Assembly (NCBI RefSeq): GCF_943734655.1
Contig: NC_071355.1
Coordinates: forward strand, 77,637,449-77,701,448
Source of the DNA: Sabethes cyaneus
Taxonomy: Eukaryota; Arthropoda; Insecta; Diptera; Culicidae
DNA length: 64,000 nt
Direction: 5' to 3'
The notes beneath the pieces were generated by a model that saw nothing but the letters and a program-made list of their open reading frames with translations, did not search any database and was not told the DNA's origin. Within the stretch, counting starts at the first letter, position 1. The number at the start of each line of letters is the position of its first letter. This document shows positions 54,931-64,000 of the stretch, piece after piece. The translations under genes were made by a program, and so were the position numbers.

Positions 54931-55239
54931 TCATATGGTGTCAAATCAGACCGGATCAAATTGCAAAATTTAGAGTTATAAGCTGATTTCGAACGCAGCC
55001 AACTTTGAATACGATTTTCTCGAAGCCAGAATTTTGTCACTCGACCATATGAATCGGTTAGCGGACGACAATGGACGGTCCAGAGCCACATATTATGCAA
55101 TAAGAACTCAAAGAACTGATACTAAGATTAAACATATTCGCAAACACTGGCCACTGGAATGTATCCGCAGTTATCTGAACAGTCAATTATATTTTCCGGA
55201 TCGTAAGATTCAGGGTCAACTAGTGGGTAATAAATGACT

Positions 55240-56866
55240 TGAATGTATTTGCATGTTTAGGAGGAGAGCATGTTGACTATTGAAAATTGTATGATTTTTA
55301 AACGAAAACTTTAATTTTTCCCGCAAATATAGACGATAGCAAGTTACTATATTCTAGAAAAGTATGTAATTTGACTGTTTGAAAATCTTTGCCGAACATG
55401 TCAAATGTGTATAAATACTGTAGAAAGAACTGTGGTCAAAAAATTGATTTTCGTAAAGTCTCCACATAAATTGTTCCTTATTTATAAAACTATAATAGCT
55501 AGAAAGTTACTTTCTTTGGCAAAGTTCTTTATAATAATCTTTCCAAAAATTTTGTAGAACATTGTTTTGCTGTATCTCTTAGTGTTTAAAAGATAATTTT
55601 TTTTGTCTTACTTTTAGGGGGAATAATCAAATAATCGTTTATGTCATATGAAAGAGCTTTTAACGCTGTGAAATTACTCTGAACATACTTAACCAGTATA
55701 ATCAACCATTTAGGCGCAATTAAGAAACGCGTGTAAACTAAATGAATGTTCGCCTTTGTGTGCATATAAATACAGTAATGTTCCGATTTTGTCTACCCCC
55801 GATTTTGTCAGCTTTTTATCCCGATTTTGTCAGCCAATAAGTTTTGTTTAACTTTTGTGCATGGTTTATAATACTTTTCAGCCTGCTTGAAACTATTCTG
55901 ATTCTTAGGGAGAATTTTTGAATAAAATGATGCCTTCTTGCGAGTAATTCGGGGTCAAAATAAGAGTATTTTTATTGTAAAAGTTCTATAGTTCCTAAAC
56001 AAGCAAAGATAGGTATACTATATTCAACAATGTTGTGTGTTTTTACTATTTGCACAACTTTGTAAAACAGGAAAAAGTCATACAACTACAAAAACAGCTT
56101 AAATAGGATTTTTTTCTAACGATTTTTCATATATAAGAAATAGGATTTTTCTATCTTTGGTGAAGAGATAGAAGGTTACTGTCTTCAGCAAAATTTCTGG
56201 TAATTATATGCTGTAAAACTTTGCAGAACACATCAATGTGTTGTATTGAAACTGAAGAAACTGAGGCTTCCGTAAGGACAGTTTTGTAGTGAAACGCCAA
56301 TGTATTGGTACGCGTTCTCTGGGGAATTGTTTTGTAAGAGATGTTACATAGCCAACTAGTTTTCATGTGGTAACATAAGCAACCGCAATAAGATCTGTGA
56401 TGCGGGTTTACGGATAGTTTTATTCGAGTTAAATAGTCAGCTGTCAGTGGCAATGGGTATGTCCACTAGAAAGCTTTAGGTAATCGTTATTCCGCAATAA
56501 AATCTTCATAAAATTTAATAAAACCAAGCAGCTGTAGGTTTGTTACTTGGGATCATTGGTAATCAAGAATTTTTAGTAATCGCACCACCATGACTATCAA
56601 AACTTAATGGCTAATCAGAGGCAAACAGAAAGTAATCAAAGGTAACTCTTTTCAAAGGTGCGTTTTAATCGTAGCTATTGGAAACCGCTTGCGTGTACGC
56701 AACCCGGTAGCAACTTTGACGTTTACGAACAAAATAAGTGAAGCCAACATTAGCTGGATGACTGGATCACTTTTATGCAGGTTTGCGTGTAAAAGAACGA
56801 TTCCCCGCGGTAGTTCTCCAGCGTCAGAAGTAATTTTCGTTAAGTCAAACACGTCAAACAAAATCT
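55240..56866. other. AT-rich repeats, one pogo-like end
   Basis: Words such as AAGTTACTTTCTTTGGCAAA resemble the arms of the 3.8-kb foldback, so a relative may lie at about 55.3-56.2 kb. At 55,773, after TA, CAGTAATGTTCCGATTTTGT and repeated CCCGATTTTGTC begin a pogo-like end, like 2,081. A remnant of the palindromic MITE (GTTTGTTACTTGGGAT) is near 56,540. No gene. Confidence 0.4.
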
Positions 56867-56996
56867 TGATATTAGACCACAGCGTATAGACAGCTTAGTG
56901 GTGTAATTGGTTAAACAACACACTCGACTAGAGATAAGAGCTGTGAGTTCGACTCTCACCTTCGGTAAGTTTATATTTTTGGCCTAATATCAAGAA
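56867..56996 (+). repeat. tRNA-like sequence between short inverted repeats
   Basis: TGGTGTAATTGG fits a polymerase III A box. GTGAG-TTCGACT-CTCAC is a perfect T-arm with B-box match. Acceptor and anticodon stems do not pair, so it is not a working tRNA. CTTGATATTAGACC before and its inverse GGCCTAATATCAAG after enclose it. Probably a SINE head or captured tRNA fragment. Confidence 0.6.
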
Positions 56997-57712
56997 CTTT
57001 TCAGTTTTGCTGAACCTACATTTTTCGCATTAAGCATTTATTTTTCCGCAGCAGAGGATTTATTGTTGGTAAATGTAGAATTTAGTAGCTAGCGCAAAAG
57101 TTCCAATGTTTGAAGACCTCGTGTCAGTAGTGGCACCGTTTCAGCGAGAATTACTCAAATTTACAAGAACAGGTAATTCGAAAGTTTTATTCACTATTCC
57201 AAGTTTTAAAGCAAAAGCCGGCCCAATGTAGTCCTACGCAGGGATGGTTCGATCACTTTGACTGAATTTCGATTTATATGACAGTACCGTCTCAGCCGAA
57301 TAAAATTTGATAAAATTCTATATATTTGTAGAACATTTGTAAAACTAGTTATTGTCTCTTTTTCTTGCTTTCGTGCCACCGTAAGAGCACCATAATAATA
57401 AAATTGGTGGACAAGACACAAACACGTATCACTCTTACAACATTTAAGGATAAAAACATTTATTGTATTAGTTATTGTCTGCCATTTTTCTGAATAAAGT
57501 TTTGCTGTATCTTATGTGGTTATGGTGCTACAATGCTGGTACCGCATTAGTGGCTAAATGAACATTCATTTAGTGCTTTATTTTGAAGGAATTTTGGCCA
57601 AAACAGCACAGAACAATCATGTTGCTTTAAGAGAGTATACAAACCAAGTAACACAGCAATAGTAGATAATCGTGTCGTATCGATTTCTACCTCAAATAAT
57701 AAGTAAGTTGGT
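56997..57712. other. No gene seen
   Basis: AT-rich. At 57,228 TGTAGTCCTACGCAG is a near-copy of the end motif of the element at 25 kb. No exon recognised. Confidence 0.35.
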
Positions 57713-57894
57713 ACACACAAATCTCGTTTTACGTCCACTATTGGAGGGACGTAAAAAACTCTGTCGAAAAAAAGGACGTTAATTCACATTTTGGATGTAA
57801 AACGAGAGGACGTTAATTCAAATTTCAAACGTAAAAAAGTGGACGTGAAAAAAAGACCGTTAATTGAATGGACGTTAAAACGGGATTCGAGTGT
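57713..57894. mobile_element. ~180-bp MITE with CGTTTTACGTCC ends
   Basis: Left ACACAAATCTCGTTTTACGT and inverted right ACACTCGAATCCCGTTTTAA, both leading into CGTCC. The word GGACGTTAATT repeats three times inside. Non-coding. Confidence 0.6.
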
Positions 57895-58979
57895 ATACCA
57901 AAGGTTCCTTTCACTACTAGGTATATTAAATCGGAGTTTCTCTCTGTGTTTTGCAAAGCAACCCCTTAGAAACTACAGGCTCATTGTAACGGAGTGAAAC
58001 TTAAGCAATTTCGTTAGAAAATTAACCTAACCGTTCGGTCAGGACTGCGAATCGAATTTTGAAAGATTGTTTTCATCATACCAATTTTCATAAGCATTTA
58101 ACTCACCATACTACGTATATGTAAATTAAGCAGTGGCAATTTTCCTGTAATTCTACGTGCTTCCGCAGCATCCATAAACAGCAGGACAATTTTCGAAAGC
58201 CGAAATCGATTTTGTTCCACAAGACCCTCCAATGTGCGGCTCTACTCTGCGCGTCATTATTGCTAAGGTCAATAGATCAATTTTTACGCCATCCAAGCTT
58301 AATTGAGCTGTTCGATGGTTTCACCGGTGGGAACGGAAGTGGCTTTGAACTTGAAGTGTTTCTGCTGTTTGTTGGGGCTCATCAAGGCAACAAACTGTCG
58401 TGAGAAAAGGCTTCGACGGTTAAAGCATTTCCGATTAAATGTAATACCTTTACTTTATTTACTTTTTCCCCAGTAAAATCTAACACCTTTGATGCCGGTC
58501 TGAAATTATCTCCTCGCTGCTGTAGTGATGTCACCTCATTTGCATACAACATCGATCATCTAAGTAGTGCCCTTTATCGTTTCAATTTTCTCATTCCTAC
58601 TACATCTTAGTCGGCCCACGACGACGCTTCAGAATGAGCTGAATTATAACAATAATCGGTTGAAAAAGTGGGGAAAATGATCGCATTAAGATTGCGTAAT
58701 GATGAGATCTTTCAATGCGTTCCGACGCGTCTTGGTACATTGAATCACCTGTCTGAGCTGCATAGCTGTCTTGCCTGCAGCGTACGCAGTATTTCCTCAG
58801 TTTTATGCGTACCCTTCGCTTCGAGGTTCACGTCTGTTAGGAGATAACGCAATGCCTTCGTTCGTAAGTACGTAAGTAAGTAAGGAAATGCAACAGACAA
58901 GGCAAAACGAAATAATGAACGACGTCGCAATGATGTACGTTGTTTTATGATGGTCTTCCCGGTTGCAGGATGTTTTCAA
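57895..58979. other. No gene established
   Basis: Moderate composition, open frames short. If the minus-strand exon at 58,980-59,146 is real, this is its 3' untranslated or downstream region. On that strand AATAAA occurs near 58,460. Confidence 0.3.
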
Positions 58980-59146
58980 TTAGGTTTGGCGTTCACTGAA
59001 AGGGGTCGAATGGAGCACGAGGTCGTCGCTATCCGGACCGTTGTATCCTGCCGGAAGCAAGGTGTTTTCCGCACGTACTTTTGCAATTCTTTCTTCGGTT
59101 TCAAAATTTTGAATGTCCACGTATGAGTGACATACGTGATCAACTA
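58980..59146 (-). CDS. Candidate terminal coding exon, minus strand
   Basis: On the minus strand a pyrimidine-rich run ending CTAAACGCAG makes a fair acceptor. The exon then gives VDHVCHSYVDIQNFETEERI and AKVRAENTLLPAGYNGPDSD, ending DLVLHSTPFSERQT and TAA at 58,980-82. Its composition and balanced residues are protein-like and differ from the flanks. There is no in-frame ATG, so it would need upstream exons at higher coordinates, which I could not find. I do not recognise the protein. It could also be chance. Confidence 0.3.
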
Positions 59147-61029
59147 CTGCGTTTAGACAAATTGTAAAACATAATCGTTGAACAAATGATCTCTGGCAAA
59201 CACGTGCCAAGCCATTCAATTATCGAATCACGTTCAATTGACAAACAACACGCAGTGATGTCATCTTGACGCGAAAAAAAAAAATGATTTCAATCAAACA
59301 ACGTACCAACAAGGTGCAAGTAAGTGCTCACAAAACCATTTAACAAACTGTGAATTGTGTGAATCACCTGCCACCAGCTACTGTCCGCTTACGGATTCTT
59401 TTCGTATTTCTACAAACAGTTGAGTCTGGCTGTTGTTGACCAACATCTAAGCAGGACAACGTCGAGCGCAGTTTAATGATTGTATTTAAACAATTTGGAA
59501 GTCGGTCAAGCAGCCAGTTTGTTTGCATTGCCGCCCGAAGGCCAGCAAAAAAATTGTTTCTTCCATCCAATCCGTGGCACCCGCGCACAGGCTTGCAAAA
59601 TTTATTTCTGTTCTGTTAGGTTCGTCGCTTGCGGTGCGTCTGCTTTCCGAAAATCTCCTAGACAGTAATATTCGGCACACTCAATTCGCACTCGCTCTCC
59701 CTCGGTCAGAATTCCCCACGCTGCGCTCGAATCGACGAGAACGACGACGAAAGAAACGCTTGCGATAGCCTTTATCTGCGCTGATGAACGCTGATGCTGA
59801 TGATTCGCTGATGAACGGCAGCCAGTTAAGCATTATAGGTAATTGGAATGCTTGCATCCCGTTTTAAATAGCAGATCGGTAGGTGATAATCTTTCAAATC
59901 TTCTTCAAGAAATGTGCTTAGAAACGTTTATCACAGTTCCACAGCGAGTCAAAAACGATATGTATAACTGATGTTAACACTAATTGTTAAATTATTTAGA
60001 GAATTTAAAGAAATGACAGTCATTGATGATGGTGATCTAGTTTTTTTTTTATTATTATTTTACGCCTTATTATATTTTTTGCTATTTTTATAAGTAGGGT
60101 GTAAATAATCTGATACAACATGCGTTAAAAATGTCAACTGCCACAGCAGCCCTGTTAGGTCTTTTATATCATAAAGTAAATTTATGACTTTTTCACATCT
60201 TTAACGGCTTATAATAACACCACATACTGTAAAATACAGTACCTATATCTTTACACTCCTTTTCAATACACTTTAATATTGCCATAGCATTTATGCAATA
60301 GGTCTGCTTTTTTCAAGCTACTTGCATTACGGCAAACAATTCTAAGGATTGCATTTATTGAATTTTGCTCTAAAAATGCCTTGAACAAAATCATATTTAA
60401 AATTCTAACTAAAGATAGGCCGTAACTCATAACATGTCTTTCAAAATTAATATTTTAGGATAGCTTTTTTTTACAAAATTGTAAAGTGAAAGTAAAGCCT
60501 AAGAACTGCCACATTCCGTTTCCGGAACCTGTCTCTTTTCTTTTTATTTATCAGACTTCGCAGTAGATCGTATACTAACAGAGAAAGAAGTATTCATGCA
60601 TATGCGGAAAATAGTCGTGCCACGGGCTCAAGAAACGAAATAGGAACAAGGAATGGAAGTTTAGGTGCTGTACGAACAGTTTGAAAGCTGAAATCTCAAC
60701 ATAGTGCGCAGGCTGGGGCACACTGTGGCACACAGACATGTTGGAATTGGTCGCCATATTGGAATTTATCAGCAAACCGCCGTTTTCACCATTAGTGCCA
60801 CCATCCGATTTTAACTTTAAGCTGAAAAAAATCTATAAAATACATTTATCAAATTAGGTGTGCATTGGCATCAACTAAATGAAACAATCTATTATTTGTA
60901 GCAAGGTAAAGAGAAAAGATCGGACCATCTTGGATTTGGCCGCCATGGTGGGTTTAATCATTAATTTAAATCACCTTTTTGCCGGTAATTTGAAGCTTAC
61001 CATTGGAAAGCTGAGAAAAAAATGCTATA
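59147..61029. other. Unassigned; promoter-like patch and repeats
   Basis: A GC-richer patch at 59,380-59,830 has initiator-like TCAGT/TCAATT words and a degenerate CGCTGATGAACG repeat near 59,780-59,815. Open frames here overlap on both strands and none convinces me. From 60,700 a dispersed repeat with GTCGCCATATTGGAAT and CCATCTTGGATTTGGCCGCC leads up to the Jockey-like fragment. Confidence 0.35.
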
Positions 61030-61740
61030 CGAAACGTTCGTATTATTAATATTATTGTGCAGTGGAATTAACCCTAATACACAATTTCGGAGTACCTCAG
61101 GGAAGCAACCTGGAACCCCTACTGTTTTCAATATTTTTAATGACGTTTACCTGTTTACACTTCATACCTACAAATGTATATGCGGATGATCTAAAGATCT
61201 TTATCAAAGTTAAATCAACAGAAGACTGTCAGGAATTGCAGCGGTTGGTGAAGCTGTTCGAGGACTGGTGTTGCCGGAATCTACTAGTAATTAGTTTTTA
61301 GAAATGTTATGTTATTTCCTTCGGTTCTCGGTTATTAAATGGGATTACAAAAACGGCGGCTTCTCTCTTGAAAAAACAAAAGTCGTTAATGACCTCGGAG
61401 GCTTGCTAGATTCGCATTATTGCAAGAGCGCCACCAGGGGTTGCCGAGATTCCTGCTAACTGCAAACGCTATATTACGCACTCGTTCGATCGATTTTGGA
61501 AACAGCATCAGTAGTATGGAGGATAACTGTTGTTTACTCGGAATGGGGTCCTTACAGCATCATCGCAACTCAGCCAGAGCTTTAGCTTTATTTGCCTCTA
61601 AACTATTGCTCGGAAACATTGATTTACCGCAACTTCTAGAGCAGATTAGGTTGATTAGTGTGCCAGCTGTATGCCTAAGATCCAGAGAATTTTTGAGAAT
61701 GTGATGTTTGAATTTGAGACGGATGGACTACGGTAGAAAT
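61030..61740 (+). pseudogene. Jockey-like reverse transcriptase fragment with YADD kept
   Basis: Frame 61,062-61,301 reads FGVPQGSNLEPLLFSIFL and then NVYADDLKIFIKVKSTEDC, the RT blocks B and C with both catalytic Asp intact, then LVKLFEDWCCRNLLVIS. After a stop and frameshift, 61,420-61,704 gives GLPRFLLTANAILR and ALFASKLLLGNIDLPQLLEQ, the C-terminal part. Endonuclease, RT block A and the 3' tail are missing. It abuts an R1-like element on the opposite strand at about 61,770. Confidence 0.8.
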
Positions 61741-61769
61741 GACCCTGTTCATGTTGTTTTTTGTGAATT

Positions 61770-63329
61770 TAATAATGTGTACCACCTACTTGATTTTTCT
61801 CAATCGACACATTGATGTAGATTTGCCTTCTCGGAAGCTGAATTGGTTCCTTAACAGACCGTTTGTACCCTCAGGGTACTGTACGAGTTTGTTAAGGATA
61901 ACCCTCTCCACCACCTTGTCGTTGTCGGTAGCATCGAGTAGACAGATTGGCCTATATGACGAGGGGACACCCGGAGGTTTTCCCGGCTTCGGCAATAGAA
62001 CCAGGTTCTGTCGCTTCCATCTGTCCGGGAAGTGGCCATCTTCCAGTCATCTACTCATTACTGCTCTGAATATTTCGGAAGCCTCTAAAATAGTCGCTTT
62101 ATTGGCCAAATTCGGGACTCCGTCTGGTCCCGGTGCCTTACTCACCTTTAGAGATTTAGCGATCTCAATGAGTTCCTCTTTCGTAACCGTCGCTTCCTCT
62201 CCGACCTCTAAGCCACCATCGCCCACGTTACTTTGAATGTTCGGCTGGGAGGCCGACCATCTTACGCTATAGTCTGAGATACTGGAACGTTGGCCGTCGG
62301 ACGACTCAGCAGCCTGAGGCCAGGACCTTGGGTCAAGGCGCGGAGAGAGGCCCTCGATGATCCGCTCTTTCCCCTCGATGATCGTTGTCGATCGCTCTGC
62401 GAGTACCATCACGCCCTTGGTCTTTGCCATTACGACCCTGTAGGCATCACCCCACGGGTTCGCATTGGCACTAGCACATAACCTTTCAAAGCAGGCTCGT
62501 TTACTAGCTTTTATCCCACTCTTAAGCGCTACGCGTGCAGCAACAAGTGCTACTCGACATTCAGCCCTACCTTCCTCCGAACGCGTTTTTTGCATAATTC
62601 TCCTCGCTTTATTCCTCGCATAATTCAGATCGCTTCCACAAATACTTCGGGATCGAAGTATGATGTCTTCCATCCACGGGTGGTTGGAGTGTTGGCCCTA
62701 CTCGCCGCCTGCCGCCTCGTTATCTGACCGACACCATAGCGGACCGCCTGATGGTTACTGTGAGTGTAGTCATTGTCTACCCTCCAGGCTCCTATCAGAC
62801 CAGGATTGCCGAATGTCACGTCGATGATAGACTCCGCGACGTTCCAACTGAAGGCACTTGTGGTGCCGACGTTGGTAAGATCTACGTTGAGCTTTGCCAG
62901 GGCCTCAAGCAGAATCCGACTCCTATGGTTCGTGCGACGACTTCCCCACTTTACCGCCCAAACGTTAAAGTCGCCCGCCACAACCACCGGCCTTAGACCA
63001 GTCAGCACAACTGATACTAGGTCTACCATTCGCGTAAACTGCTCGTTAGACCAATTCGGCGGAGCATAACAGCTGCACTAGAACACGCCACCCACTCTGG
63101 CAACCGCAAATCCCTCGTCTGCAGTTGATACAACCTCTTGAACCGGGAACCTGCTTGTCGTCCATATAGCCGCCATCCCGGACCTATCCGAGACCCAGTT
63201 GCCGTTTCCGGCAGGGACACGGCATGGGTCCGAGATGATGCCAATCTCCGTTGCTGACTCAGAAACCGCTTGGTGTAACAGCTGCTGAGCCGTGCTGCAG
63301 TAATTCAGGTTGAGTTGTGCCACTTTCAC
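61770..63329 (-). pseudogene. R1-like ORF2: endonuclease and start of reverse transcriptase
   Basis: On the minus strand from 63,329: KVAQLNLNYCSTAQQLLHQA (endonuclease start), VARVGGVF, PVVVAGDFNVWAVKWGSRRT (catalytic block), SIIDVTFGN and DYTHSNHQAVRYG. The last motif is normally SDH, here SNH. The linker has ACFERLCASANANPWGDAYR, then SLKVSKAPGPDGVPNLANKA, then MPKPGKPPGVPSSYRPICLL (RT blocks 1-2), ending with NGLLRNQFSFREGKSTS. Frame breaks occur near 63,050, 62,650 and 62,040. It is cut off at about 61,770, before the catalytic Asp pair, where a plus-strand Jockey-like fragment lies. It follows ORF1 directly, as in R1-type elements. Confidence 0.85.
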
Positions 63330-64000
63330 TATGAACGTGGCTTAGTCGCCGGCACACCAGCCGGGCACCTTGGACCTCCCGTCACGTGCTTTGCCTCCCG
63401 CATCGGCCCTTTGCAGTTCCAGGCTTTATGTCCGTGCTCCAAGCACCGGAAGCAAGCCTCCGACTGCTTGAGCACGCTCAGTGGGCATACCGATCACCCC
63501 ACTTTTAGCCTAGCAGCTTCCAGGGCTTCATTTCCGTCCGCCAGCGGAAGTCGTTTGGTGGCTACCAGGGTCCCGGCCGGACTCTTGCGCAAGCGAACCA
63601 CCTCCGTTACCCCCACCACTCCACTTTGAGAGTTTGTACGACCTCGCACACTTCGGTGATCTCATCCAGGTTCTTAAGCTGGAGAGTCACTTATAGTGTG
63701 AGAGCACGCACCTGCACTCTCTCCCCGAGCACTCCTTCCGCTATGGACTTGTATGCAGAACTCTTCCTGGTGGGGTCCTCCATTAACTCAAGGATCATAT
63801 CGCCCGTGCGTGAGCGACGGATGCTCCGCACGTCCGTGCCCAGATCCCTGAGTCTCCTCTCATGGCCTTCAGAACCTTCGAGTATTTCGACCCGTCGATT
63901 TTCAGGATAAGAGTGTCGCCCTACTTCGCTCGTTTCCCTGTCGGTTCAGGTACTTACTTATGTGTCCATGTCCGCCAGTCCGGTAGAACAAAAGGATGAA
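63330..64000 (-). pseudogene. R1-like ORF1 (gag-like), C-terminal part
   Basis: ORF1 of such elements binds RNA and packages it. Minus-strand pieces read ILVLKIDGSKYSKVLKAM near the window edge, then RKSPAGTLVATKRLPLADGN, then a zinc knuckle CFRCLEHGHKAWNC (CX2CX4HX4C) at 63,413-63,454. The second knuckle expected next is degenerate (PRCPAG). Frameshifts and a stop are present. The element continues beyond the right edge of the window, so its 5' end cannot be judged. Confidence 0.75.

Noticed and set aside
54717..55100. 127-codon minus-strand ORF rich in Ser, Val, Gln
   Set aside because: Most of it is the 13-bp minisatellite read in frame; the pattern appears in every frame.
56890..56966. 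Functional tRNA gene
   Set aside because: The T-arm and boxes match, but acceptor and anticodon stems do not pair.

Overview
This window looks like nuclear DNA of a culicine mosquito, most probably Aedes. The evidence is indirect. Almost all of it is AT-rich, repeat-filled, gene-poor sequence. The recognisable proteins are all pieces of insect transposons: RTE-like, Jockey-like and R1-like non-LTR retrotransposons, and ITm-type mariner transposases carrying an MDDETY motif. tRNA-derived SINEs and many short terminal-inverted-repeat elements fill much of the rest. There are no bacterial operons, CRISPR arrays or rRNA genes.

Region 1-24 kb. A candidate two-exon gene for a small secreted protein lies at 1,376-1,743. 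It is followed by a three-level nest of repeats (2,272-5,355), a 390-bp foldback (6,232-6,620), a dead Jockey-like reverse transcriptase (6.7-7.5 kb) and a second copy of a tandem-unit repeat (7.7-8.6 kb). The stretch 9.6-11.6 kb is non-repetitive and could be promoter or untranslated exon. An RTE-like relic (13.4-14.5 kb) precedes a TA-flanked 1.3-kb element with a pogo/Tigger-like element inside it (14.8-16.1 kb). A SINE split by two small elements follows (16.2-16.9 kb), then a foldback interrupted by a TTAA-flanked 946-bp element (17.7-19.9 kb).

Region 24-41 kb. A Jockey-like relic is split at a TA by a 2.0-kb mariner, which itself holds another inverted-repeat element with ~96-bp tandem units (24.7-27.4 kb). 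Two RTE-like fragments meet head to head at 28.5 kb. A 3.8-kb TA-flanked foldback (31.1-34.9 kb) carries a Jockey-like 3' fragment. A candidate terminal coding exon sits at 38,035-38,400, and a nearly perfect 94-bp-arm hairpin at 39.8-40.05 kb.

Region 41-64 kb. An RTE-like endonuclease relic, a truncated mariner transposase and an R1-like relic lie end to end (42.1-47.1 kb). AT-rich intron-like DNA follows, then a 13-bp minisatellite of dozens of units (53.75-54.93 kb), a tRNA-like foldback (56.9 kb), a candidate terminal exon on the minus strand (58,980-59,146), a Jockey-like fragment (61.0-61.7 kb), and an R1-like element running off the right edge on the minus strand.

No intact autonomous transposon or complete host gene was established. 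The three or four host-gene exon candidates rest on open frames and splice signals only. The main interest is the nesting: several insertions can be ordered in time because both halves of the interrupted host are visible.
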